A stretch of 64,000 nt of DNA from Streptococcus sanguinis SK49 (GTDB lineage Bacteria; Bacillota; Bacilli; Lactobacillales; Streptococcaceae), in NCBI RefSeq assembly GCF_000212815.1, contig NZ_GL890986.1:62001-126000 (forward strand), read 5' to 3'. A program made the translations under genes and the position numbers. The notes beneath the pieces were generated by a model that saw only the letters and a program-made list of their open reading frames with translations, was not told the origin of the DNA and made no database searches. Each line of letters starts with the position of its first letter. Position 1 is the first letter of the stretch. This document shows, piece after piece, positions 54,934-63,987 of this stretch.

Positions 54934-56934
54934 TTAGCGGGCGACAATCTTGCGGTAGCTGCGTGAAGTCAGCAGAAAGACCAGAATATAGGTCAAGAGG
55001 AAGACTCCGCAAGTTGCAAGTGTTGTCTGAATCAAAAGAGGAAGATTGGTCACACCCAATAGAGCAACAATCAAGCGCAACATGTGAAAGACCGCTGCTA
55101 CATGTAGAAAAGCAAAGATGAGAGGTAGGAAGAAAACAGTCAAAATCTGCTTGCGAATGGTACTTCTAGTCTGCTTTTCATCTAAACCAACCTTTTGCAA
55201 GATGATAAAGCCATCGCGATCTTCATATCCTTCAGAGATTTGCTTGTAGTAAATCACGAGAACAGCTCCTAGAAGGAAGATAACGGAGAGGAAGACACCG
55301 ATGAAGAGCAAGGTTCCAGTAAGTTCTTGATAGCTCTTTTCTGCACTATAACGGTCACTAGCCATTGCGAAGCTACTATCTTGAGCTTGTTCCTGATCCA
55401 AAGTGTCCCTCAACCCCAGTTGGACTTGCTCGACAAACTTTTTACTGCCCTTAGTCTCTGAAGCAACTCCAATGTAGTAGTAATGTTCCACATCGAGATT
55501 AACATCTTTGCTATCATTGACCACCATATAGAGCCCCTGTTCCATGGTTACATCGTTTGGATTAGGGATTTCCCCATGCGTGAAATTCGACGATAAAAGC
55601 TGCTTAATCTTCCAGTCCTTACCATTCACTCGGAGAGGCTTGTCCTTATTTAAGGAAATATTTTTCCCGTAAACTAGGGTTTCATCGTCTGCTAAGTCTA
55701 TCTTTTCCCCTGTCATTTTTTCATAATCCTGGCGATTGATGATCGTAATCGTGCCTGCAGACTTGGTCAAGATACTTGTATCCGACTCCAGCTCTCTTTG
55801 CATTGGAACTGTCACATCATTACCAGCCAGTTTCGTAATGAAGGCTGATTGGTAGAGATAGGTAGTATAGCTTGGCTTCTTCAGACCTGTGTCCTGAGCG
55901 ACTTGCTGGACCTTGTCCAACAGAGCCTCCTTCTGATCGGTCGATTTCGGCAAGACGACGCTGACATTGTAATCCTTTGGATGCAAGGTAGTAATATAAT
56001 CCTGACCTCCAACATAGATATTGATTGTACCAACCAGAGTCACTAAGAGCATGGTAGATAGAATGGAGATAGTTGCCAATCCTGCTGCATTTTTACGCAT
56101 CCGCGAGATGAGATTGGAAACAGAAATGAAATTTTGCGTTTTGTAATAGTAGCCTTTGCGCTTTTTGAGAAATTTCAATAGTGTAATAGAACCTGCATTA
56201 AAAAGCAGATAGGTTGCGATGATAACCATAACCACAGCTATAAAGAAATTGCCGATAGCAGCGACAGGTTTGGTAACGGTCAAAGCCATATAATAAGCCA
56301 CACCCATGAGCAGGAGCCCCAGCAAGGTTTGCAGAAAAAGGAAGCGTCCCTTCTTCTCGCCTGCTTTCTTTTCTTTCATTAGATTAAGAGAGCTATAGCG
56401 TAGAAGACGCGTAGAGTTGAGCAACAAAATCACCGCAAAAGCGACACCCAGACTAGCTAGAGTCATCCAGACGTTCCGCCATTGGAAGGTCGAGGCAAGA
56501 ACTGCCGGCATTCCCATCAATTTCAAAAGAACTGCGTAGAGCATCTTATCTAAAGCTAGGCCAGACAAGATACCCAGACCGACTGTAACCAGATAAAAGA
56601 CACAGAGTTCAAAGAAGGTCATGACTAGCAGATGCTTTTTCTCCATGCCCAACAGACTATAGACTCCCAACTCTCGGGAGCGGTTTTTCATGACGAAACT
56701 ATTAGCATAGGTAATGAGGATAAGGACGGCAATCTGAATGACATGGATACCAAACTGCAAGGTCATGCGAGCTGCCGAACCGCCATAAGAGGTCTCCATA
56801 TTGGGGCTATAAGCTAGTGAGACAAAACTATACAAAATCGCTGTTGCCAGTACCGTCGCCAAAGCAAATGGATAATACAAACTGCGATTTTTAACCAGAT
56901 TAGACAAAGCCAGTTTACTCGTTAGTTTGAACAT
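54934..56934 (-). CDS. Bce-type ABC transporter permease
   Basis: A 666-residue FtsX-family permease of about ten helices with one large extracytoplasmic domain (about residues 310-515), the feature that binds antimicrobial peptides in BceB proteins. Start at 56934, 20 bp inside the ATPase gene. Confidence 0.9.
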   Translation of the reverse strand: MFKLTSKLALSNLVKNRSLYYPFALATVLATAILYSFVSLAYSPNMETSYGGSAARMTLQFGIHVIQIAVLILITYANSFVMKNRSRELGVYSLLGMEKKHLLVMTFFELCVFYLVTVGLGILSGLALDKMLYAVLLKLMGMPAVLASTFQWRNVWMTLASLGVAFAVILLLNSTRLLRYSSLNLMKEKKAGEKKGRFLFLQTLLGLLLMGVAYYMALTVTKPVAAIGNFFIAVVMVIIATYLLFNAGSITLLKFLKKRKGYYYKTQNFISVSNLISRMRKNAAGLATISILSTMLLVTLVGTINIYVGGQDYITTLHPKDYNVSVVLPKSTDQKEALLDKVQQVAQDTGLKKPSYTTYLYQSAFITKLAGNDVTVPMQRELESDTSILTKSAGTITIINRQDYEKMTGEKIDLADDETLVYGKNISLNKDKPLRVNGKDWKIKQLLSSNFTHGEIPNPNDVTMEQGLYMVVNDSKDVNLDVEHYYYIGVASETKGSKKFVEQVQLGLRDTLDQEQAQDSSFAMASDRYSAEKSYQELTGTLLFIGVFLSVIFLLGAVLVIYYKQISEGYEDRDGFIILQKVGLDEKQTRSTIRKQILTVFFLPLIFAFLHVAAVFHMLRLIVALLGVTNLPLLIQTTLATCGVFLLTYILVFLLTSRSYRKIVAR

Positions 56935-57694
56935 AATTGCCCACCTCACTTGCCATAACTGTCAGAGTGTCAGAAATCTCTTGGAACATCTGCCGCTCGG
57001 TCTTGTCACCGCGGAAGATTTGATTATAAAGAATCCCATCCTTGATAAAGAGCACCCGCTTGGCGCGGCTAGCCGCCGCCGTTGAGTGGGTCACCATGAG
57101 AATAGTTTGACCACGGGCATTGATGTCGTCAAAGACATCCAGCAGGGCTGCCGAAGATTTAGAATCCAAGGCTCCCGTCGGTTCGTCCGCCAGCAGAATC
57201 TCAGGGTCTGTGATGATGGCCCGAGCCACTGCAACCCGTTGCTTCTGACCACCGGAAATCTCATAAGGAAACTTCTCTTGGAGTTTATTAATCCCCAGCT
57301 CGTTGCAAGTCGTGACCAGCTTTTGCATCATCTCGGTAATGGGACGGCGAGAGAGGACCAGAGGCAGGAGAATATTATCCTTGACCGACAGGATGTCCAA
57401 CAGATTGAAGTCCTGAAAGACAAAGCCTAATTTCTCCCGGCGGAAGCTGGAAGCCTGGCTGTTTTTGATGGTTGCCGTGTCAGTTCCGTTTAGAAAGACG
57501 CGGCCCTCTGTTGGCTTGTCCAACATAGCTAAGATGTTGAGCAGGGTGGATTTACCAGAGCCTGACTCCCCCATGATGGCGACATATTCACCTTTTTCTA
57601 CTGTAAAGTGAATGTCTTTCAAGGCCTCCACTTGGCTGCCCTGAAATCGAGTTTTATAAATCTTTTTCACGTGTTGTACGTCTAATAATGTCAT
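56915..57694 (-). CDS. Bce-type ABC transporter ATP-binding protein
   Basis: A 259-residue ATPase: Walker A GESGSGKST (42-50), signature ISGGQKQRVAVARA, Walker [20 protein letters not shown] precedes the ATG; promoter region carries a CTTACA/TGTAAG palindrome. Confidence 0.93.
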   Translation of the reverse strand: MTLLDVQHVKKIYKTRFQGSQVEALKDIHFTVEKGEYVAIMGESGSGKSTLLNILAMLDKPTEGRVFLNGTDTATIKNSQASSFRREKLGFVFQDFNLLDILSVKDNILLPLVLSRRPITEMMQKLVTTCNELGINKLQEKFPYEISGGQKQRVAVARAIITDPEILLADEPTGALDSKSSAALLDVFDDINARGQTILMVTHSTAAASRAKRVLFIKDGILYNQIFRGDKTERQMFQEISDTLTVMASEVGNYVQTNE

Positions 57695-57815
57695 CTTGCT
57701 TCCTTTCTATTCAGCAGGCTCCTATTAAAGCCCTGCTTTTAGCAGTATTTATGAACTGTCTCCTAATTGATAAGTCTATTTTATCTCAATACCAACCACC
57801 CTGCCATAACCTAAG

Positions 57816-57853
57816 CTTACATTTTAAAGTGCAATCTTACACTTTTGTAAGAT
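57816..57853 (-). promoter_or_regulatory. candidate BceR-type operator upstream of the Bce ATPase gene
   Basis: A palindrome ATCTTACA-CTTT-TGTAAGAT (57834-57853) and, 20 bp away, a degenerate copy CTTACATTTTAAAGTG (57816-57831). Twenty bp is about two helical turns. Response-regulator dimers of this type bind such tandem sites; the link to the local regulator is inference. Confidence 0.65.
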
Positions 57854-57863
57854 GAGATGGACT

Positions 57864-58619
57864 TTATTTTACCCAAAAGGCAATCAAGGCAATTAGCCAA
57901 AGGTGGGCTGGATAGAAAATATAGAAGAAATATTTGCTCCACTTGCTGCTGGATCCTCGCTCACCATTATAGAAGTGCAAGAGGGGAAGAACACTGATAA
58001 AGAGCCAGTCTGAATTATAGAGCAGCATCGATAGCGTGTCCTGCAGAGTTGGATAAATTTGAATACTCATGGCAAAGAGAACTCCCGCCCAAACTACATA
58101 GGACAAGTTTCTGAAAAAGACTTGATTTCTAAAAAGGTAGGTCAAGATCATGAAAGGAAGCAGAGCCATGCCGCCTTCGCTAAAGAGAAGCCCCGCCAGC
58201 AAGACTAATACTCCTGCCGCTATCCGCAAACCATGCTTCCTATCCTTAGCAGCTCCGCCATTTTCAGAAAAACCAAAGAAAAGACTCAGCATGAGGACCC
58301 CGCAGGCCAAGGTCAGGAAGATATTGTGACTGAGGTAGATGCCCTTTTCCTGAAAGAGAAGCGTCAGGATACAGTTTCCTGTCTGCATCAGGGCTGCCCA
58401 AAAGAAGAGCCGCATATTGTAAGCCAGACGATTGCGAGTGTGGAGAAAACCTTCCACTGCCATGAAGGCAAATGCTACTCCGACACAGCGGGTTAGGGCA
58501 TGCAAGATGCCATCCCAACCATCCGGCACCAGCCCCGGTATCTGGCTGATATGGTCAAAAACCATAAGAAATGCCATGAAGAGCTTCAACTGAAAAGCAT
58601 TTATACCTTTTGATTTCAT
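57864..58619 (-). CDS. TraX family membrane protein
   Basis: A 251-residue protein with about eight helices. LKLFMAFLMVFDHIS and FAFMAVEGFLHTRN match TraX proteins, named for pilin acetylation but common in chromosomes. AAGGAG precedes the ATG. It sits between the two-component genes and bceAB; a role in surface modification is a guess. Confidence 0.85.
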   Translation of the reverse strand: MKSKGINAFQLKLFMAFLMVFDHISQIPGLVPDGWDGILHALTRCVGVAFAFMAVEGFLHTRNRLAYNMRLFFWAALMQTGNCILTLLFQEKGIYLSHNIFLTLACGVLMLSLFFGFSENGGAAKDRKHGLRIAAGVLVLLAGLLFSEGGMALLPFMILTYLFRNQVFFRNLSYVVWAGVLFAMSIQIYPTLQDTLSMLLYNSDWLFISVLPLLHFYNGERGSSSKWSKYFFYIFYPAHLWLIALIAFWVK

Positions 58620-58655
58620 TTTTCTATCTCCTTCTTATTTCTTGACTCTATGATA

Positions 58656-58692
58656 ATAAAAAAGAAAGGCTGGTACCATAACCTAACCTTTC
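58656..58692 (-). terminator. terminator between nrdI-like gene 2 and traX
   Basis: Minus-strand GAAAGG and CCTTTC arms with an inner GGT/ACC pairing, followed by TTTTTTATT. Confidence 0.7.
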
Positions 58693-58708
58693 ATTTGCTA
58701 GTTTTATT

Positions 58709-58724
58709 CTTACAATTTTGTCAC
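58709..58724 (-). promoter_or_regulatory. degenerate BceR-like motif
   Basis: CTTACA-ATTT-TGTCAC resembles the palindrome upstream of the Bce ATPase gene. An 11-base CCATAACCTAA lies near both (57804-57814 and 58676-58686). Confidence 0.4.
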
Positions 58725-58767
58725 TTTAAGAAATCTTGCAGGAGCATTCGTAAAAATAGGACAAAAC

Positions 58768-59148
58768 CTAGTGACTTTTATGAGAACTCTCTTCTGCCTG
58801 CAACTGTTCTAAAAATCCTTTGACAGCTTGTCGGTCTGCTTCCGTTCCAGAGCCCTCTATGTTACAAATATGGCGGAGACCGTACTGCTCCACTATCTTA
58901 TCCGTCGCCCCGCAAAAGGTCCGCGGATAACGCTTCTGATTGCCATTGATGACAAAGCCTTTGATTAGATGTCTGTACTTTCTGATGAAGCGCTTGGTCG
59001 TCCACGGAATCTGCCCAGCACCGCTATTTCTGCTGACTAAAATACAGGGCTCCTCCAGCTTTTTCCAGACTGACTGGCTAGGCAACCCCAGACTTTTAGC
59101 AAACTTCTTGCCCAAACCAGTCAGACTATCGTAAACCACTACTAGCAA
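58768..59148 (-). CDS. NrdI-like flavodoxin, paralogue 2
   Basis: A 126-residue protein starting at TTG with AGGAGG seven bases upstream, 11 bp after the histidine kinase stop. It parallels the protein at 48050: VVVYDSLTGLGKKF, CILVSRNSGAGQIPW, KGFVINGN, FCGATDKIVEQYGL. No RNR genes nearby. Confidence 0.83.
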   Translation of the reverse strand: MLVVVYDSLTGLGKKFAKSLGLPSQSVWKKLEEPCILVSRNSGAGQIPWTTKRFIRKYRHLIKGFVINGNQKRYPRTFCGATDKIVEQYGLRHICNIEGSGTEADRQAVKGFLEQLQAEESSHKSH

Positions 59149-59159
59149 CTTTCTTCCTC

Positions 59160-60140
59160 CTACTCAAAGATCAATTTCTTCTCAGGAAAGGCGATGGAAA
59201 CCGTCGTTCCCTGACCAACTTGAGAGTCTATAGCAATCTTGTGTCCCAGCTGGTCAGCAATTTTCTTGGACAGATAAAGACCTAAGCCTGAGGACTGCTG
59301 GGTCAAACGACCATTGTAACCTGAGAAACCACGCTCAAAAACCCGCAGCAAATCAGCATTTTGAATGCCCAGACCCGTGTCCTTGATGTAGAGTCTGTCC
59401 TCATGAAAATAAATCTCTATGCTGCCTTCTTTGGTGTATTTAAGACTATTGGATAGGACCTGCTCCAAAATCACTAGAAACCACTTTTTATCAGTGACAA
59501 TCGTGTGGTCTAGATCATGAAGATTGAGTCTGAGTCCTTGCTGAATAAAGAAAAGGGCATATTTCTTGACTACTTCTCTGACCAAATCAGCCAGATTTTC
59601 CTGCTTCAGAACTAGATCATCATGGAAGCTTTCCAGACGGAGGTACTGAAGCACCAGATGAACGTAGGACTCGATCTTAAAGAGCTCCTGCTCCAGCTGA
59701 GACTTAGCTTCCTTATCCTTCAAGTCACCAATCAAAAGTGAACTGGCAGCAATAGGAGTCTTGACTTGATGAACCCACAGAGTATAGTAATCCAGCAAAT
59801 CATTGTATTTTTCCTGCTCAACCAAGAGCTGATTCTTCTGTTCGTACTCCAGCTCCTCCACTCTTTCCTGCAAAAGCTTTTCTAGAGGAGTCTGAGCCTG
59901 AGCAGAGGCCTGCAGCTTCTGGCTGCGATAAGCCTTATAGGACGTCCAAGCATCTGCTCCGATAAACAAAAGAGACAGAAAAGCCAGCAAGAGCGCGACA
60001 TATTCCAGCAGACTGCGGTAAGCATCAAAGACAAAGGCAAAGAGCAGAATAAAGCCTAGCAGCAGAATCAAAAGAGCTAGAAAAAATCGCCGCGAATAAA
60101 GGTAAGACTTAAGAAAGAAAAATTTATCCTGTGTGTCCAT
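59160..60140 (-). CDS. intramembrane-sensing histidine kinase (BceS-like)
   Basis: A 326-residue kinase with two membrane helices (about residues 19-38 and 45-62) and almost no external loop, a coiled linker, phospho-acceptor His124 in VHQVKTPI, and ATP-binding boxes NSLKYT, DTGLGI and GLGLYLSKKI. Such kinases sense peptide flux through a BceAB transporter. It overlaps the regulator gene by 17 bp. Confidence 0.92.
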   Translation of the reverse strand: MDTQDKFFFLKSYLYSRRFFLALLILLLGFILLFAFVFDAYRSLLEYVALLLAFLSLLFIGADAWTSYKAYRSQKLQASAQAQTPLEKLLQERVEELEYEQKNQLLVEQEKYNDLLDYYTLWVHQVKTPIAASSLLIGDLKDKEAKSQLEQELFKIESYVHLVLQYLRLESFHDDLVLKQENLADLVREVVKKYALFFIQQGLRLNLHDLDHTIVTDKKWFLVILEQVLSNSLKYTKEGSIEIYFHEDRLYIKDTGLGIQNADLLRVFERGFSGYNGRLTQQSSGLGLYLSKKIADQLGHKIAIDSQVGQGTTVSIAFPEKKLIFE

Positions 60141-60810
60141 TGATGAGACCGTATCCTATTCCTTTTTTGGTTTCGATGAAATTCTTCAGTCCGTGCTCTT
60201 CAAGCTTCTTACGCAGGCGAGCCACATTGACCGATAGGGTATTGTCGTCGATGAAAAAGTCACTGTTCCAGAGTTCCTTCATCAGATCATCACGCGCTAC
60301 GATACCATCTGCGTGCTCAAAGAGGACCCGCAAAATCTGAAATTCGTTCTTGGTCAAGGTCACCACTTTCCCATCAAAGACCAGATCAGTCGACTTGAGA
60401 TTGAGAATGACACCCTGGTGCTCCAAGAGACTCTGGTCGTTTCCAAACTCATAGGAACGGCGCAGCAAGCCCTGAACCTTAGCCAGAAAGACATTATTGT
60501 CAAAAGGTTTGGTCACATAGTCATCTGCCCCCATATTGATAGCCATGACAATGTCCATGGACTGATCGCGAGAAGACAGAAACATGATGGGCACCGTTGA
60601 AATCTTGCGGATTTCCTGACACCAGTGATAGCCGTTAAATAAGGGCAGGCCGATATCCATCAGCACCAGATGCGGCTCCTCTCGAACAAAGACAGTCAGC
60701 ACATCCATAAAGTCCTCGACTGCCACTACCTGAAAGCCCCATTGTTCCAGCATTTTCTTAATCATCTGACGGATGACTGGATCATCTTCTACTAGTAAAA
60801 TCTTGTGCAT
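60124..60810 (-). CDS. OmpR-family response regulator (BceR-like)
   Basis: A 228-residue regulator, ATG at 60810 with GGGAGGG upstream. Receiver domain with Asp52 (VLMDIGLP) and C-terminal winged helix (TLSVNVARLRKKLEEHGL). Likely target is the palindromic site upstream of the Bce ATPase gene. Confidence 0.93.
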   Translation of the reverse strand: MHKILLVEDDPVIRQMIKKMLEQWGFQVVAVEDFMDVLTVFVREEPHLVLMDIGLPLFNGYHWCQEIRKISTVPIMFLSSRDQSMDIVMAINMGADDYVTKPFDNNVFLAKVQGLLRRSYEFGNDQSLLEHQGVILNLKSTDLVFDGKVVTLTKNEFQILRVLFEHADGIVARDDLMKELWNSDFFIDDNTLSVNVARLRKKLEEHGLKNFIETKKGIGYGLINGHTG

Positions 60811-60926
60811 CTTTCCCTCCCGATTGCTTGCTAGTAACATTATACCAAAAAATGCGCTTGCTTGTTTATCATCCTCAGTCTAAGGTAGGATTTTTCTGGA
60901 AAAGAGAAATTCTATCAGAAAAATAT

Positions 60927-60935
60927 GCTATACTA
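60927..60935 (+). promoter_or_regulatory. extended -10 promoter for the lipase gene
   Basis: TGCTATACT with the hexamer at 60930-60935, 25 nt before the ATG at 60960; -35 is weak. Confidence 0.55.
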
Positions 60936-60959
60936 ACTAGTAGAAATTGGAGATATAAC

Positions 60960-62174
60960 ATGAGCAATATTTTTACTTACCTTGAAGAAGTGCAGCATGA
61001 CAGCATTTATGATAAACCTTTTAATGAACTGGATCTGCTAGTTCTGACAGAGATGACCTACTTGCCTTTTGACCAACTAGTGCATGAAGACATGTCCCCC
61101 TACTGCGACTGCCGGCTGCTGGATTTGGCCGACCAAGTACCGCGTGACCTCTCCATGATGGTCAGCAAAAACCGACTAAAACTGCTAGATTTGGCCGCAG
61201 CCTCTACCCGCTTTAAAAATCTAAAACTGATGGGCTATGTCAATGATGTTGACCAAGATATCCAGAAGCAATTCGCTGCCTTGATTTTCAAAATCAAGCC
61301 CGATACCTATGTCCTGGTCTTTCGCGGCACAGACGACTCCATTGTCGGCTGGAAGGAAGACTTCCACATGACCTATATGGCTCAAATCCCTGCTCAGAAA
61401 ATGGCCGCCCGCTATCTGCAAAACGCCTTAGAAAATCTGCCCGGTAACTTTATCCTAACCGGCCATTCCAAAGGAGGAAACCTGGCTTCTTATGCAGCCA
61501 GTCAGATGGAAGCATCGCTTCAAGATCGTATTGAAGCCATCTACAGCTATGACTCTCCCGGTCTCAATCACTCTGTCACCGAAAGCGATGGCTATCAGGC
61601 TATGGTTGAAAGGATGAAACGCTACCTGCCTCAGAACTCCATCGTTGGCATGATGCTGGAAACACCTAAGGAAGCTAGGATTGTCAAAAGCAGTGCCATT
61701 GGCGGCTTTGCCCAGCACGATACCTTTTCGTGGAAAATCAAGGGAGACTCTTTCCTATTGCTGGATACACTAGATGCAGAGAGCCTGCAGATTGACAAAA
61801 CGTTTAAAAATTGGGTGAGCTCCGTTTCAGATGAAGAACTTAAAGACTTTTTCGACCTCTTTTTCGGACTGATTTTGGATGCTGGTATCCAGTCTGTCGA
61901 TGAACTGTCCAATGTTGAAAACTTTAACAAAGTCCTCGATATCCTGAAAAATGCTCAATCTCTAACAGACCAAGAACGTGACATGCTGCTGCGCTTGTCC
62001 AAGCTCCTGCTGAATATGCGTGTTCAAAGCTGGAAGGATGACATTAGCATACCTAATCTTTCTGAAATTGGCAAGGATATCCGAGAAAATCTATCACGCT
62101 GGAGTAGGCAGTTGCCTTTCGGCCAGTCTGAGACTGACAAAAAGGAAGAGACTGCTACAGAAGTTCACGAGTAA
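60960..62174 (+). CDS. Mbeg1-like (DUF2974) lipase/hydrolase
   Basis: A 404-residue protein. The start at 60960 has a GGAG site; an upstream in-frame start lies outside the promoter. LLVLTEMTYLPFDQLV, VFRGTDDSIVGWKEDF and nucleophile elbow GHSKGG (Ser170) place it in the DUF2974 alpha/beta hydrolases. No signal peptide. Confidence 0.87.
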   Translation: MSNIFTYLEEVQHDSIYDKPFNELDLLVLTEMTYLPFDQLVHEDMSPYCDCRLLDLADQVPRDLSMMVSKNRLKLLDLAAASTRFKNLKLMGYVNDVDQDIQKQFAALIFKIKPDTYVLVFRGTDDSIVGWKEDFHMTYMAQIPAQKMAARYLQNALENLPGNFILTGHSKGGNLASYAASQMEASLQDRIEAIYSYDSPGLNHSVTESDGYQAMVERMKRYLPQNSIVGMMLETPKEARIVKSSAIGGFAQHDTFSWKIKGDSFLLLDTLDAESLQIDKTFKNWVSSVSDEELKDFFDLFFGLILDAGIQSVDELSNVENFNKVLDILKNAQSLTDQERDMLLRLSKLLLNMRVQSWKDDISIPNLSEIGKDIRENLSRWSRQLPFGQSETDKKEETATEVHE

Positions 62175-62235
62175 AATCGCAAAAGTCCTCTTTATCTTAT
62201 CCAACAGAAAACTTGGCCTTTCCATACCAAAAAAG

Positions 62236-62268
62236 AAACAAGCTCTTATCTTGACAGCTTGTTTTTTC
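62236..62268 (+). terminator. terminator after the lipase gene
   Basis: AAACAAGCT/AGCTTGTTT with an 11-nt loop and TTTCTT tail. Confidence 0.8.
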
Positions 62269-62332
62269 TTTGTTAGAATGTAACAAACCTATTTACAACT
62301 AAATAGTGATAAAAATTAGAAAGGAAACCATC

Positions 62333-63529
62333 ATGAAATCTATCAAAGGAATCGCCCTTATTGCTGTCAGCATAATCCTGACCATCTATGCTTGGGCTTC
62401 AGCTGGAATGACCAACTTTATCGTACCCGGTCTGGCCTTAACTACCCTTTCGCTGACCTTTTTACTTGCGACTCGGAACGCCCTTTTGGAAAAATGGTTC
62501 CATGGCATCGAAAAGATGTACGCCTATCATAAGTTTACAGCTATATTTTCCGTCGTTCTGCTTGCTCTACACAATGTTGCCATGGGCGGCAGTCTCTGGG
62601 GATCTCATTTAGCAGCTCAGCTTGGGAATGTCGGCATCTATCTCTTTGTCAGCATTGTCCTAGTGGCCTATCTCGGCAAGCACATCAAGTATGAGGCTTG
62701 GCGCTGGATTCACCGCTTTGTCTATCTGGCCTATATCTTTGGTCTCTTTCATGCTTATATGCTGATGGGCGGTCGACTCCTGACACCGACCTTGCTAGGC
62801 TTCGTAGTCGGATTCTACGCTATCATCGGTTTAGCTTCTGGCTTTTATATCATCTTCCTCTATCAAAGTTTGGCCTTTCGCCATCTGGGAAAAATCATTC
62901 AGGTCAAACGCCTAAACCACGATACCGTGGAGTTGAAGATTCAACTCAGTCAAAAACTAGATTACCAGTATGGGCAGTTTGCCTTCATCAAGATTTTCCA
63001 AGAAGGATTTGAAAAAGCGCCGCACCCTTTCTCTATCTCTGGTGGCCATGACAATATCGTCTACTTTACTATCAAGAACTCTGGCGATCACACTAAGAAA
63101 CTTTATGACAAGATCCAAGAGGGAACCAAGATCACCATTGACCGAGCTTATGGTCACATGATTCTGGACCAAGGGCAGGAAAAACAAATCTGGATTGCTG
63201 GTGGGATTGGCATTACGCCCTTCATCTCCTATATCCGAGAAAATCCTAATCTGAATCGTCCAGTCAGCTTCTACTATGCTTACACTGGAGCTGAAAATGC
63301 TGTTTACCTAGACCTACTCAAAGACTACGCAGCCAAGAATCCGCAGTTTGATCTTCATTTGGTCGATAGCAAGGTCTCCGGCTATTTGGACTTCAAGAAT
63401 TATCCTCTGGACGACAAAACTACGGTCTTCATGTGCGGACCTGTCAAAATGATGGAGAAACTAGCCGACGAATTTAAAAAGACCAATCCTAAAGCAGATC
63501 TGGTCTATGAAGGCTTTAAATTTAAATAA
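62333..63529 (+). CDS. ferric reductase-like transmembrane flavoprotein
   Basis: A 398-residue protein. The ATG at 62333 follows AAAGGAAACC. Six membrane helices with histidines suitable for haem (YHKFTAIFSVVLLALHNVA; WIHRFVYLAYIFGLFHAY), then FAD-binding (PHPFSIS) and NAD(P)-binding (GGIGITPFISYI, FMCGPVKMM). Transfers electrons across the membrane to iron or another acceptor; substrate unproven. Confidence 0.88.
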   Translation: MKSIKGIALIAVSIILTIYAWASAGMTNFIVPGLALTTLSLTFLLATRNALLEKWFHGIEKMYAYHKFTAIFSVVLLALHNVAMGGSLWGSHLAAQLGNVGIYLFVSIVLVAYLGKHIKYEAWRWIHRFVYLAYIFGLFHAYMLMGGRLLTPTLLGFVVGFYAIIGLASGFYIIFLYQSLAFRHLGKIIQVKRLNHDTVELKIQLSQKLDYQYGQFAFIKIFQEGFEKAPHPFSISGGHDNIVYFTIKNSGDHTKKLYDKIQEGTKITIDRAYGHMILDQGQEKQIWIAGGIGITPFISYIRENPNLNRPVSFYYAYTGAENAVYLDLLKDYAAKNPQFDLHLVDSKVSGYLDFKNYPLDDKTTVFMCGPVKMMEKLADEFKKTNPKADLVYEGFKFK

Positions 63530-63536
63530 AGAAGGC

Positions 63537-63563
63537 AAAAAGAGGAGTTCAATCCTCTTTTTT
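63537..63563 (+). terminator. terminator after the ferric reductase-like gene
   Basis: AAAAAGAGGA/TCCTCTTTTT hairpin with TTAG tail. Confidence 0.88.
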
Positions 63564-63638
63564 AGTCTATTTTGATTCAGTAGATTTTGAAAAAGATAAA
63601 ATTTCTATCACTCAATATCCAAAAATAGACTTTTCAAA

Positions 63639-63764
63639 CTACAAAAATATACGGAAAAGATTAATTCCAATCAGAATAAGAAAGAGAATTGAAAATCCGA
63701 TAAACAAGTATTTAAAATACTTTTCATTAAGTGGCTCGCCATAGCGACTATAGATAGAACTGTT
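63639..63764 (-). other. short open frame without a start codon, possible gene remnant
   Basis: Forty-one codons open on the minus strand, including YSRYGEPLNEKYFKYL followed by a membrane helix and LFRIFL, ending TAG. No ATG, GTG or well-placed TTG begins it and a stop lies just upstream. It may be the end of a decayed small membrane protein. The rest of 63565-63900 holds nothing I can support. Confidence 0.3.
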
Positions 63765-63901
63765 CTATCCTACTACTTTGCCTGATATTAAAGATGTAGA
63801 TTTACTTCTAAACATATTGTATCAAAATTTTCATCTATACCAAAGTCTATATAGAGTATGACTCTTACTTCAAGATTTTATCGTTTTTCGATATGTTTTT
63901 C

Positions 63902-63930
63902 TTGAAATACAATAAAAATTGGATTATAAT
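63902..63930 (+). promoter_or_regulatory. promoter of the gene entering at the right edge
   Basis: TTGAAA (63902-63907), 17 bp, TATAAT (63925-63930). Confidence 0.8.
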
Positions 63931-63987
63931 AAAAATAAAAGGAAAAGAAAATCTACTGCCGGCTGATTTTCGATAGAGGTAAGCATC

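Noticed and set aside
54934..60810. Conjugative element suggested by traX
   Set aside because: No integrase, relaxase, att repeats or other transfer genes; TraX-family proteins are common chromosomal genes.
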